A stretch of 50,687 nt of DNA from Lentisphaerota bacterium (GTDB lineage: Bacteria > Verrucomicrobiota > Lentisphaeria > Victivallales > UBA1829): positions 1 through 50,687 of the forward strand of contig SUWI01000010.1 in NCBI GenBank assembly GCA_015061565.1. Reading direction: 5' to 3'. Positions 8,918-17,023 of this stretch are shown here, piece by piece. Positions within the stretch are counted from its first letter, which is position 1. Each line of letters begins with the position of its first letter. Below the pieces are notes generated by a model that was given only the letters and a program-made list of their open reading frames with translations, made no database searches and was not told the DNA's origin. Both the position numbers and the translations under genes were made by a program.

Positions 8918-9057
8918 GGTTTGCTGTTTTGGCCTTCAGCTGGTTTTCTGTCCCGATGGAAATATCCGAGAATTTGTTTGAAGAATATTGCCGTAGTGAA
9001 AAACACGGCGGCTCCGGCTTGAAGAAGCATGCTTCCTGTTCCTGCATCGATATACAT
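8914..9057 (-). CDS. 47-aa single-span membrane peptide (MYIDAGTGS type)
   Basis: Not in the ORF track because it is short. It reads MYIDAGTGSMLLQ, a hydrophobic stretch to about residue 33, then a charged tail (HRDRKPAEG). AAGGAGG lies 6 nt before the ATG, the best ribosome site in the window, and the stop overlaps the methyltransferase start as ATGA. I recall similar short proteins beginning MYxDPGxGS beside phosphatase or methyltransferase genes in other bacteria, but could not check this. It probably sits in the inner membrane as a partner or anchor of the two enzymes encoded downstream. No function is known to me. Confidence 0.75.
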   Translation of the reverse strand: MYIDAGTGSMLLQAGAAVFFTTAIFFKQILGYFHRDRKPAEGQNSKP

Positions 9058-9389
9058 GGCCAACCTCCTTTGTTGGGGTTTTCGTTCGAAACTGTATTTC
9101 TTCCGAAAAGATAGCTATTATAACGCTCAAGAAAATTATTTATTGTTGTCAATGTAAAAAATTTTTACACGGATCATCGGGCGGCCGGGGTTATCTTTTC
9201 CGGCGCCGACATAAAGAATGCGGTTTTTTGACGGAATCTACAGAAATTAATAATTTTTTCGGGATAATTATTACGGCAATGCGGAAATACGCAGAAAACC
9301 GGTCAGCTGCGCTTTTCGACAGGCAGGACGAGGTCTTCCGGATAAGTCCGATTGGGATGCGGAATTTTCTGCGAAATCATTCCGCGGCG
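9058..9389. other. 332-bp intergenic region upstream of the 47-aa peptide operon
   Basis: No gene is supported. On the minus strand there is TATAAT (9122-9117) and TTGACA (9152-9147), but 24 bp apart, too far for a standard sigma-70 promoter; the TATAAT alone may be the -10. A 17-bp palindrome abuts the TTGACA. Farther left-to-right, TAATAATT and AATTATTA (9248-9273) form an AT-rich 8-bp inverted repeat. The remainder is the 3' flank of the DUF4838 gene. Confidence 0.4.
9153..9169. promoter_or_regulatory. palindrome, possible operator
   Basis: TGTAAAAAATTTTTACA is a perfect inverted repeat with 8-bp arms around one base. It directly abuts the TTGACA hexamer upstream of the 47-aa peptide operon, the position expected for a dimeric regulator. 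No matching regulator gene is next to it. Confidence 0.4.
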
Positions 9390-11288
9390 TCATTTCCGGT
9401 TATTTTTCCGGATGGATTCACACCACCGGATTTTCTCCCTGATGTCATTCAGGAGCCAGGGATCGACCAGCTTGCCGTAATATGCATTCTTCCCGATCCC
9501 GGCCTTATCGCCGGTTTTTACGCTCCGTTGCAGGAAACCGAGCAGTTTCTGATATTCCTTTATGCAGACCGCGGCCTTTTGCGGATCACGGGTCCGGCGG
9601 ACTTCCGGCATTTTGCAGTTCGCCTGTTGATGAAGACTCATGCCTTCCATCACTTCCGCTTCGAATTCTGCCCGCTGCGCCTCTTCGGACAGCAGTTTTT
9701 TCAGTCGGCGGGGAAGCCCTTCTGATCCGGTCTTCAAATCGGCGGCGGCTTTTTTCATGGATCGGGAATCGAGGCGCAGACGTTCGACCATTTTCCGGAA
9801 GAAATCAGACTCATCTTCCTTCAGCCAGCGGTAATCCAGATGGCAGATCGCCGGATCGACATCGCACCATTTCAGCACATCGGAGAAAATGCGGGCGCGT
9901 GCCAGCAGATATTTTTCAAGCACACCTCCATTCTTTCCGGCAATCCTGGCCGCCATCTTTTTGCAGAAACTTTGTTTATCCAAGCCGCAGTCCCATTGGA
10001 TTGCCGAAAGAAACAGCAGATTATAATCGGGCTGCAGGATCTGTCCGCCTACCTGCAAAGTAAAAAAGTTCGGGATCCGGTTTCTCAGCGCGCATTTCAA
10101 GTCCCCGGCAATCACATCCGGAATAAACGGATACATCCCGCGGAACAGGATCTGGTCATTGTAATAGCCGAGGAATATGACATGTTCCGTATGGGGGAAG
10201 GCATATTTTTTCCAGGCTTTGAGACAGTCCAGATAGTGGACATTCCGGGGGCATGACGGATCATCGAGTGCATGTCCCCAGCAGCGTTCACGGGGAGCAA
10301 ACACGATCTGGATGTCAGGACGGGGAGGAATCATCCGGCTGGGCATCATGGTATCATGATACGCGTTCATCTGAATGGTGCATTTGAGTCCGAGTTTTTC
10401 GGCAATTTCGGCAAACCGGTTCATGATGACAGCCTGGATATCCGCGGGGGAATAATTCCGGCAGTGGGCGCAGAGACAATGGCCGCCGCCGGGCAGATCG
10501 GCCAGTTCCAGCGAAATGTGGTCCAGCTCCTGGTAATTCGATGCATATTTGCGGAAATTCTTTTCGATTTCCTGCCAGGCCGTTTCACTGGCGGAACAGA
10601 AATTTACGTCATTGATCCGTTCCCCGCCGAAATCATCCGGCTGGATCTGCCGGCACGTTTCCGGATGATCGGCTTTGAACTTTTTCGGCAGCAGATGATG
10701 GAACTCATGGGCGCCGTCACCGTAGATGAATCCGTATTTCGGATCATTATGAATGTGTCCGCCCGCATGCCGGAAGACCATATCGAAGCGTAATTTGGCA
10801 AAATATGCCATCCATTCCCCGCCCGTGTATTCCTCCTCGGTGACAACTGCGAACTCGCAGGAGAGTCCGGCATGCTCGCTCCGCATGTTCCGGACCACGG
10901 TTCCGCAGTCCAGCCCGAATGGCGCATCCGGCGACACGAGTTCATTCTTTTCGCCCGGCATGAGGAAAGAGATCCCCAGATCTTCAATCAGGGAATAGAC
11001 CGCGTTCAGCAGTCCTTTTTCGGTTTTCGCAGCCAGCGCAATCCCCGTTGGGGTCACGCCCGACACAAAGCCGTTTCCTTTGATTTTCCGCAACATCCGT
11101 GACTGAATCCGACCAGCTTTTCCCAAGGTGAAAAACAGTCCGTGATTCTTTCCGGAAACGGTGACCCTGGTCCCCAGTTTGGCCAGAAGACGGATCAATT
11201 CTTTTTCGGCATAGCCGGCACAGACTCCTGCCTGTTCCGGAACCGTGCAGGACAACTCTTTTGACAAGGTGAATCGGTGAGCAGACAT
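9390..11288 (-). CDS. DUF4838-type glycosidase-like protein
   Basis: 632 aa, no signal peptide, so probably cytoplasmic. The N-terminal 130 residues look like the alpha/beta domain found before the barrel in GH20/GH67-like enzymes (AAKTEKGLLNAVYSLIEDLGISFLMPG). The central part is a TIM-barrel-like region with ISLELADLPGGGHCLCAHC near residue 260, containing the CxCxxC motif typical of DUF4838 proteins. A Lys/Arg-rich helical C-terminus follows (MKKAAADLKTG). Predicted role is glycan breakdown; substrate unknown. The start is supported by AAGGAA 8 nt upstream. The gene stands alone on the minus strand. Confidence 0.78.
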   Translation of the reverse strand: MSAHRFTLSKELSCTVPEQAGVCAGYAEKELIRLLAKLGTRVTVSGKNHGLFFTLGKAGRIQSRMLRKIKGNGFVSGVTPTGIALAAKTEKGLLNAVYSLIEDLGISFLMPGEKNELVSPDAPFGLDCGTVVRNMRSEHAGLSCEFAVVTEEEYTGGEWMAYFAKLRFDMVFRHAGGHIHNDPKYGFIYGDGAHEFHHLLPKKFKADHPETCRQIQPDDFGGERINDVNFCSASETAWQEIEKNFRKYASNYQELDHISLELADLPGGGHCLCAHCRNYSPADIQAVIMNRFAEIAEKLGLKCTIQMNAYHDTMMPSRMIPPRPDIQIVFAPRERCWGHALDDPSCPRNVHYLDCLKAWKKYAFPHTEHVIFLGYYNDQILFRGMYPFIPDVIAGDLKCALRNRIPNFFTLQVGGQILQPDYNLLFLSAIQWDCGLDKQSFCKKMAARIAGKNGGVLEKYLLARARIFSDVLKWCDVDPAICHLDYRWLKEDESDFFRKMVERLRLDSRSMKKAAADLKTGSEGLPRRLKKLLSEEAQRAEFEAEVMEGMSLHQQANCKMPEVRRTRDPQKAAVCIKEYQKLLGFLQRSVKTGDKAGIGKNAYYGKLVDPWLLNDIREKIRWCESIRKNNRK

Positions 11289-11474
11289 TACAGCACTTCC
11301 TTAGAACTCGTTATACCAGTAACCATCAATCACAAATTTACATTAGCATCGGAATTGTTTTTTTCAAGTATGAAGAAAGAAATTTTACTAGGCGCGTCAG
11401 GGAACGCCCGGCGCCAGTTCCGCAGAGGAAGCTCAGTGGGACGGCAAAAGCCTCTGCATCGGATCCGTTCGGGA
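11289..11474. other. intergenic region with extended -10 and hairpins
   Basis: On the minus strand, TGGTATAAC (extended -10, hexamer 11315-11310) lies ahead of the DUF4838 gene with no good -35. Toward the murC-ispD 3' end, GCAGAGG/CCTCTGC and GGAAC/GTTCC pairs could form hairpins on the minus-strand transcript, without a U-run. No gene seen. Confidence 0.35.
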
Positions 11475-13400
11475 TCAGCTGAGTTTTTCGATCAGGGACA
11501 GGTCTTCCCGATAAGTCAGCTTGGGATTCGGATATGGATCGTTCACCAGACGGATCTTCAGTTCCGTAAAGGCCTCCACGACCGCGGCGTCATCGGTGAA
11601 CTGCCGTTCCGACCGGACCGCCTGATCATAGGCCTTTTCCAGAAGATCCCGCCGGAAGACCTGCGGAGTCTGGACATTCCAGAGATGTTCGCGCGGCACG
11701 GTCCGGATGATATTGCCGCGGTCATCCGCCTCTTTCATGGTGTCCGTCTGGGGACGGGCGGCTATTGCGCCGCCGCAGATCAGCGCGGCTTCCACGCAGT
11801 TGCGGAGCACGGAATGGCGGATCAGCGGACGCGCGGCGTCATGGACCGCGGCGATCCCGATTTCAGGCGGCAGTGCCTTGAGCGCATTGCAGACCGATTC
11901 GGTCCGGGTCCGGCCGCCCGGAACCAGCGTGATTTCCAAATCGGGCAGGAATTCCCGGATCAGTCTTTCGAATTCGGCCTTCTGCGAATCGGGAACGGCC
12001 ATGACAATGAAATAGCGGCGTCCGCCGGTCAGGGCCTTGATGGTGCGGATGAACAGGGGGTCGCCGTGGATACGTTCGAAGAGCTTGTTGCCGCTGCCAT
12101 ACCGGGAGGATGATCCGCCCGCCGGCAGGATCAGTCCGATCTGGCCGAACAGTTCCTCCTGAAGCGGTTCGATGATCTCGCGGACATCCCCGGCGCCGAT
12201 GACCGCGGCCAGATCGCCCGGCTGCAGCCGGCTGCGGACCTGACGGGCCATTTCCGGCCAGCTGCCGGAAAGCAGAAAGGCATTTGATCCGATCGCCTGG
12301 ACCAGCTTGGCGGAATCGACTTTTCCCGATGCGGTCCAGGCGGCAAAAACCGGAGTCACGAACACCTCGTCCGCCTGACGGAGCGTCTGCGTGAATTCTT
12401 CGAAATACCGTTCCAGCCGGGCATAACGGTGCGGCTGGAAGATCACTTTCAGTTTCCGGTCCGGAAAAAGCCGGCGGAAAGATTTGAGCGATTCGGCCAG
12501 TTCAGTCGGATGATGCGCATAATCTTCATACAGCAGAAAATCCTCACTGGCGCCGTGCGGTTCCATGCGGCGGGCGACGCCGGGAAAAGATTCGGCCGCC
12601 TGCAGAGCCGTTTCCCTGGACAGCAGCCCCAGTGCGGTCACGGCTTCGACCGCGATCTCCAGATCGATCTTTGCAAAATGCGCCCATCTGCCGAACCTGG
12701 GATCGTGTTCCAGTTCATCCGGCGCGTTGTAAACGATCCGGTCCGGATGATCCGCAAAAATCGGCAGCGCCGGCGCGAGCAGTTTTTTCCCCTGGCGGGC
12801 AAACAGACGGAAATTCCGGATCAGACATTCCGGCGAGTCGAAATTCCAGGCGTGATCGTCTTCGACGTTGGTGACTACCGCCAGCGCGGAATGGATCGCG
12901 GTATGGGTGCCGTCGCTTTCATCGGCTTCGCAGACAAAAATCCGGCCGCCGCCGGCCGAACCGGAGATCTCGTTCCCCTGAAGTTTTCCGCCGATCAGGA
13001 ATCCCGGCGCGAGGCCTGTCTGTCTCAGAATATGGACGATCATGGAAGTCACGCTGGTTTTGCCGTGCGAACCGGAAACCGCAATGACGCACGGGAAAAG
13101 TGAAGCGGCCAGCCCCAGCGCTTCCCCGCGCAGGATGCACGGGGAGCCGCGCCGCCGGGCTTCCTGAAGTTCCGGATTGTCAGGTGTCACTGCGGAACTG
13201 TAAATCACCAGCAGGCTCTGCGGATCCGGCGTATCCGGGAGATTTGCCGCGGCATGTCCGTTCAGTGTCAGATCGGACCCGCTGGTCCGGAATCCGAGTT
13301 CCTCGAAGATCCGCCGCAGCGGTTTGGTGCCGGCGCCTTCGCAGCCGATGAAATGGACCCGGGCTGCGGGATTTTTCCGGAATGGATTCAGATCGATCAT
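11475..13400 (-). CDS. murC-ispD: MurC-type ligase / IspD fusion protein
   Basis: One uninterrupted 641-aa frame. Residues 14-415 are a Mur ligase: N-terminal nucleotide-binding HFIGCEGAGTKP, P-loop SGSHGKTS (109-116), EADESDGT (158-165), NVEDDH (178-183), YAHHPTE (294-300) and FQPHRYARL. Residues 420-641 are 2-C-methyl-D-erythritol 4-phosphate cytidylyltransferase: LPAGGSSSRYGSGNKLF, HDAARPL (520-526), QTPQVF (577-582), FTDDAAVVE. The first adds L-Ala to UDP-MurNAc; the second makes CDP-methylerythritol for isoprenoids, including undecaprenyl carrier. The Mur half appears shorter than MurC between residues 225 and 250 and lacks a clear GxHN motif. Last gene of the ffh-lpxB operon, 10 bp after the lipoprotein gene. 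Confidence 0.88.
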   Translation of the reverse strand: MIDLNPFRKNPAARVHFIGCEGAGTKPLRRIFEELGFRTSGSDLTLNGHAAANLPDTPDPQSLLVIYSSAVTPDNPELQEARRRGSPCILRGEALGLAASLFPCVIAVSGSHGKTSVTSMIVHILRQTGLAPGFLIGGKLQGNEISGSAGGGRIFVCEADESDGTHTAIHSALAVVTNVEDDHAWNFDSPECLIRNFRLFARQGKKLLAPALPIFADHPDRIVYNAPDELEHDPRFGRWAHFAKIDLEIAVEAVTALGLLSRETALQAAESFPGVARRMEPHGASEDFLLYEDYAHHPTELAESLKSFRRLFPDRKLKVIFQPHRYARLERYFEEFTQTLRQADEVFVTPVFAAWTASGKVDSAKLVQAIGSNAFLLSGSWPEMARQVRSRLQPGDLAAVIGAGDVREIIEPLQEELFGQIGLILPAGGSSSRYGSGNKLFERIHGDPLFIRTIKALTGGRRYFIVMAVPDSQKAEFERLIREFLPDLEITLVPGGRTRTESVCNALKALPPEIGIAAVHDAARPLIRHSVLRNCVEAALICGGAIAARPQTDTMKEADDRGNIIRTVPREHLWNVQTPQVFRRDLLEKAYDQAVRSERQFTDDAAVVEAFTELKIRLVNDPYPNPKLTYREDLSLIEKLS

Positions 13401-13410
13401 TTTGCCATTC

Positions 13411-15837
13411 TCACTGATACAGATTCACATCGCGGACTATGAGCAGATTGTCCTTGCTGCCGGTGAATTTAAGGTCCGCTCTGACGGTTCCTGCTTTGAG
13501 CGGCACCCCAATTCGGCGGAAATGCAGTCTCTGCCGATTGACCGGCAGCGGGACTTTATGTCCGTTTACGGTCAGAACATTGGTCTGACCCAGGTAGGTC
13601 GCCAGATCCACGACCAGCGTCATCGGTTTGGATCTCAGTTTTTCCGGAATGTCCAGAGAAAGGAAATCCTGCGGTACCCCATTTTTCCTGATCCGGATCC
13701 TGGCTACGGATGTTCGGTAAAAAGTCCGGACCCAGACGTTATTCTGCTCAATCTTCCGGGTGTAATCGCGGTCTTCCCTTGCCGGCCTGGGCGGTATGAT
13801 GTTGTCATCCCGATATTTCAAAGCAAAATGGTGAACCGCTTTCTGATTTTTCCATGAATATTCCTGTTCAGCCAGTTGGTTCAGATTCGGCAGGACGCAC
13901 TTGGACAATGTTTTCGGGGAAACCACCAGAATGACTGCCTGTTTCCCCGACAGAAAACGTCGAGGCTGATGGAGGAGGAACATCGGCAGATTGTCGATCC
14001 AGTTTTCTCCCGGCAGAACAAGTTCATCCACAGAATAATGGAGCTCTTTGGAAAGCAGACCCGAAAAAGTATGGCCCGGTCCCGGCAGATGGAGGTTTGG
14101 GCCGCCGATCACCAGGATGCCCGAGCGTGGATCGGGCTGGAAAGGCTCTCCGTTGCGGAAGACCTGCACCGATTCAACGATGTCACCGTTTTTGTGGCTG
14201 CCGCAATCGACTCCGGACGGCCAGCGGTAGTTCTTCCCGAAAGCAGTGGGACCGCGGCGTTCGGCATAATGATTTGCTTCCTTTTCGACAAAGTGATCCT
14301 TGCCGAAACGGCTGAGCCGGTCTGCCGCGGCTGCTGCCAGGATTCTCCAGAGCGCTGCTTCCGGACGGGGGTCGGGATAGCAGAAGAGACGTTCCTCAAT
14401 GGAGGTTTTTGACAGGATGATATCATCCAGATAAACTGCTTCGAGTCCGAACTCCAGCAGGGACGAGGTACACTGGAGCGCCGACAGACTGCCGGAGGAG
14501 GCGAAAAACGGCAGCAGTGCACGGGCTGCTGTCTGGCCGGCGTCCGGCACCAGCAGGATGATCAGCTGGATCTGTTTTTTCTGCAGCTGGTCACGCAATC
14601 CCAGCAGCGCGGAAATGTTCCCCGAAACACTGCATTTTTCCATGAAGACAAATTTCCGGGGAAGTGCGAAAAAACTCCCCCGGCTGACACCCCAGTAATA
14701 CTGATTATGGAAACGTTCGATCTCCTGTCCGTTGTCGAGGGAAATGACTGCGGGAATCAGCTGCATTTCCTTCTGCGACTGGATCCACAGCCGCTGAAAC
14801 CGTTCTTCCGCAACCGCCAGATTCCGGGTACGGTTTTTCACTCGCCGACGGATCACGGGCAGGTCTTTGGCAATCTGTTCTTTCTGGGCTTTTCTGACTT
14901 CTTCCGGCAAGGGCATATTGTCAATGGTCCGGTCCTTTTCGGGCAGCGGAAATGATGGATCCGGGATCCAGGGCACCGCACCGCCGTAAAGCACCAGCGG
15001 CGGTTGACCCGGCCGGTTCAGCAGGATCAGTTCCAGCCGATCTCCGATCTGATAGCTTTTCAGCGGATCACGCGGATCGATCGCTGCCGGATAGAGATCC
15101 AGATGCAGGGTTTCCGGAATTGCCGGACCGTAGACCTGATCCAACAGGAACAGAGTGGCCTTCTGAATCCCGTCCGGGCCGGGCGGCGTGATTTGTTCCA
15201 CCTGAAAAACTGCGCGGAACAGTTTCTGTTTGCTTGAAAGATAATCATCGTTGATGAAACGGAAAATGATTCCGAGCTTGCGTCGATCGTTCTTGACTCC
15301 CAGTTCGGATTGACGGTAAAGCCCGGTGAATTTGATGGAGAGAGTCATCTGGACGCTCTGATTCAGCCGCGCCGGTATTTTCAGCCGGAGGGAGGTCGGG
15401 GTTTTCGGCGTGAATTCCTGCCGCAGCACGGTCCCGCCGTTGATTTTGAATTCAGCCTGAAACTTCTGCTGTTTGCCCCGGAAGGCAAATGCCAGATGCG
15501 GGATCTCCAGCACCGTGTCTTTTTTTAAGACCGGATGCGGCGGCAGGATCGTCATCTGCGCCTCATCCGCTATGGTCTGGAACCACCGTGGTCCGGACAC
15601 CTGAAAGCCCAATCCCAGTCGATAGTTTCCCGGTTGCAGTTTCAGGTTCCCGCAATGAAAATAGGCGAATGAACGGAAAAGGTCATTATTGGGCGAGAAC
15701 CAGGATGTAACCGGGCGTTGGGCCGGCATCCGGAACCCGGTATCCTGCTTGCGTACCGGTTCCGGTTTGGATAAAAATGAACAGGAAAGAGTAAAGGTCA
15801 GCAGGAATGCAGGCACGATCAAAATACGCAGAATCAT
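13411..15837 (-). CDS. large lipoprotein with degenerate AlgX/AlgJ-like domain
   Basis: 808 aa from the ATG at 15837, which has GGGAG 8 nt upstream and does not overlap lpxB; the track start at 15876 would. The N-terminus MILRILIVPAFLLTFTLSC is a lipoprotein signal with Cys at 19. The first 300 residues are beta-rich. The middle (about 400-680) resembles the SGNH-like domain of alginate O-acetylation proteins: a loop like LIILLVPDAGQ, FCYPDPRPEAALW where AlgJ/AlgX has DxHW, and ILVIGGPNLHL where a GDS would be expected. Loss of the Ser would make it inactive as an acetyltransferase. It ends in a beta domain. Assignment is by resemblance only. It lies between lpxB and murC-ispD. Confidence 0.6.
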   Translation of the reverse strand: MILRILIVPAFLLTFTLSCSFLSKPEPVRKQDTGFRMPAQRPVTSWFSPNNDLFRSFAYFHCGNLKLQPGNYRLGLGFQVSGPRWFQTIADEAQMTILPPHPVLKKDTVLEIPHLAFAFRGKQQKFQAEFKINGGTVLRQEFTPKTPTSLRLKIPARLNQSVQMTLSIKFTGLYRQSELGVKNDRRKLGIIFRFINDDYLSSKQKLFRAVFQVEQITPPGPDGIQKATLFLLDQVYGPAIPETLHLDLYPAAIDPRDPLKSYQIGDRLELILLNRPGQPPLVLYGGAVPWIPDPSFPLPEKDRTIDNMPLPEEVRKAQKEQIAKDLPVIRRRVKNRTRNLAVAEERFQRLWIQSQKEMQLIPAVISLDNGQEIERFHNQYYWGVSRGSFFALPRKFVFMEKCSVSGNISALLGLRDQLQKKQIQLIILLVPDAGQTAARALLPFFASSGSLSALQCTSSLLEFGLEAVYLDDIILSKTSIEERLFCYPDPRPEAALWRILAAAAADRLSRFGKDHFVEKEANHYAERRGPTAFGKNYRWPSGVDCGSHKNGDIVESVQVFRNGEPFQPDPRSGILVIGGPNLHLPGPGHTFSGLLSKELHYSVDELVLPGENWIDNLPMFLLHQPRRFLSGKQAVILVVSPKTLSKCVLPNLNQLAEQEYSWKNQKAVHHFALKYRDDNIIPPRPAREDRDYTRKIEQNNVWVRTFYRTSVARIRIRKNGVPQDFLSLDIPEKLRSKPMTLVVDLATYLGQTNVLTVNGHKVPLPVNRQRLHFRRIGVPLKAGTVRADLKFTGSKDNLLIVRDVNLYQ

Positions 15838-15841
15838 GAAA

Positions 15842-17023
15842 TTACTCCCGGTTCGTGGATTTTTTTTCAATGACATTCAAGACGCAGCGGGCGGCATTTT
15901 CTGCGGCGCCTGCGATCCCCCCGGAAATTTCGCGCGTCATTTCCGCCATTCCTGCCTCCGCTTCCGCCCGGCGTATTCCGCCCGGCAGGATCCGTTCCAT
16001 CGCATCCGCCAGTGCCTGCGGGGTCGCCCGGAACTGCAGAAATTCCTCAAACACTTGCCGGTTGAGGATGATATTCGGCATGGTGAAGGAATTCCGGAAC
16101 AGCTTGCGGATGATCAGACAGGCCAGCAGGAACGTGAACGGATTCAGCCGGTAACATACCACCAGCGGCAGGCCGGCAACGGCACATTCGACTGTCACGG
16201 TTCCCGAGGCGGCAAATCCGGCTGTGCCGGTCTGCAGCAGTTCCGACGTTTTGCCCGATATCACCGGAACTTCCTGCAGCTGGGCCGCCTGTGGATTTTT
16301 CCGCTGAAATTTCCGCAGTCCCTCCCTGATGTCCGCTGCTACTTTCTCCCTCGGCGCGGAGATCACAAAATGCAGATCAGGATGACGCTGTTTCAGCAGA
16401 ATGGCTGCTTCCAGCATCGGAGACAGGAGCCGCCGGGTCTCGTTGCGGCGGCTCCCAGGCAGCAGCACGATCTGGTCCGGATCGCGTTTCAGCTCCGGAT
16501 CGCGCCGCTCCTGCACGATCTCCACCAGCGGATGCCCGACAAATTCCACATCCAGGCCGCTTCCCCGGTAAACTTCCGTTTCAAACGGGAAGATGACCAT
16601 CATTTTCGTGCAGTAACTGGCCAGTTTCGGAATATTGGATTTGCGCCACACCCACACCTGCGGACTGATATACCAGATCACCGGGATCCCGCGCTTCTTC
16701 AGCTGCTTGGCGAACCGGATGTTGAACCCTGGATAATCGATCAGCACTACCGCATCGGGCCGTTCCTCTTCCGCTTTTTTCACGAGAAACCGCAGGATGC
16801 TGAGGATCTTGAACAGGATGCCGATCACCTCGATGATGCCGACTACTCCCAGTTCGGTGGAATCGACCAGCAGACGGACGCCCGCGCTGCGCATCCTGGT
16901 GCCGCCCATGCCGGCGAACTCCGCTCCCGGAGCCAGCCGTTTCAGGTCTTCCGCCAGTTTCGCCCCATACAGGTCGCCGGATGATTCCCCGGCAATGAGC
17001 CAGATTTTCGGAGGATGATTCAT
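15842..17023 (-). CDS. lpxB: lipid-A-disaccharide synthase LpxB
   Basis: 393 aa, the usual length. It condenses UDP-2,3-diacylglucosamine with lipid X to form the lipid A disaccharide at the inner face of the inner membrane. Signatures: IWLIAGESSGDLYGA at the N-terminus, GMGGTRMRSAGV, IDYPGFNIRFAK, ISPQVWVWR, FPFETEVYR and the GT19 C-terminal GTAGFAASGTVTVECA. It shows that the host builds lipid A. Its ATG overlaps the ffh stop (ATGA), so it is translationally coupled to ffh. Confidence 0.96.
   Translation of the reverse strand: MNHPPKIWLIAGESSGDLYGAKLAEDLKRLAPGAEFAGMGGTRMRSAGVRLLVDSTELGVVGIIEVIGILFKILSILRFLVKKAEEERPDAVVLIDYPGFNIRFAKQLKKRGIPVIWYISPQVWVWRKSNIPKLASYCTKMMVIFPFETEVYRGSGLDVEFVGHPLVEIVQERRDPELKRDPDQIVLLPGSRRNETRRLLSPMLEAAILLKQRHPDLHFVISAPREKVAADIREGLRKFQRKNPQAAQLQEVPVISGKTSELLQTGTAGFAASGTVTVECAVAGLPLVVCYRLNPFTFLLACLIIRKLFRNSFTMPNIILNRQVFEEFLQFRATPQALADAMERILPGGIRRAEAEAGMAEMTREISGGIAGAAENAARCVLNVIEKKSTNRE

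Noticed and set aside
8808-9152. 114-aa minus-strand ORF over the methyltransferase start
   Set aside because: Overlaps the better-supported 47-aa peptide and the methyltransferase in another frame, without a ribosome site.
9117-9152. TTGACA and TATAAT as one sigma-70 promoter
   Set aside because: The hexamers are 24 bp apart. I keep only the -10 and the adjacent palindrome as candidates.
11400-11470. Hairpin-rich region after murC-ispD as an intrinsic terminator
   Set aside because: Stems are short and no U-run follows on the minus strand.
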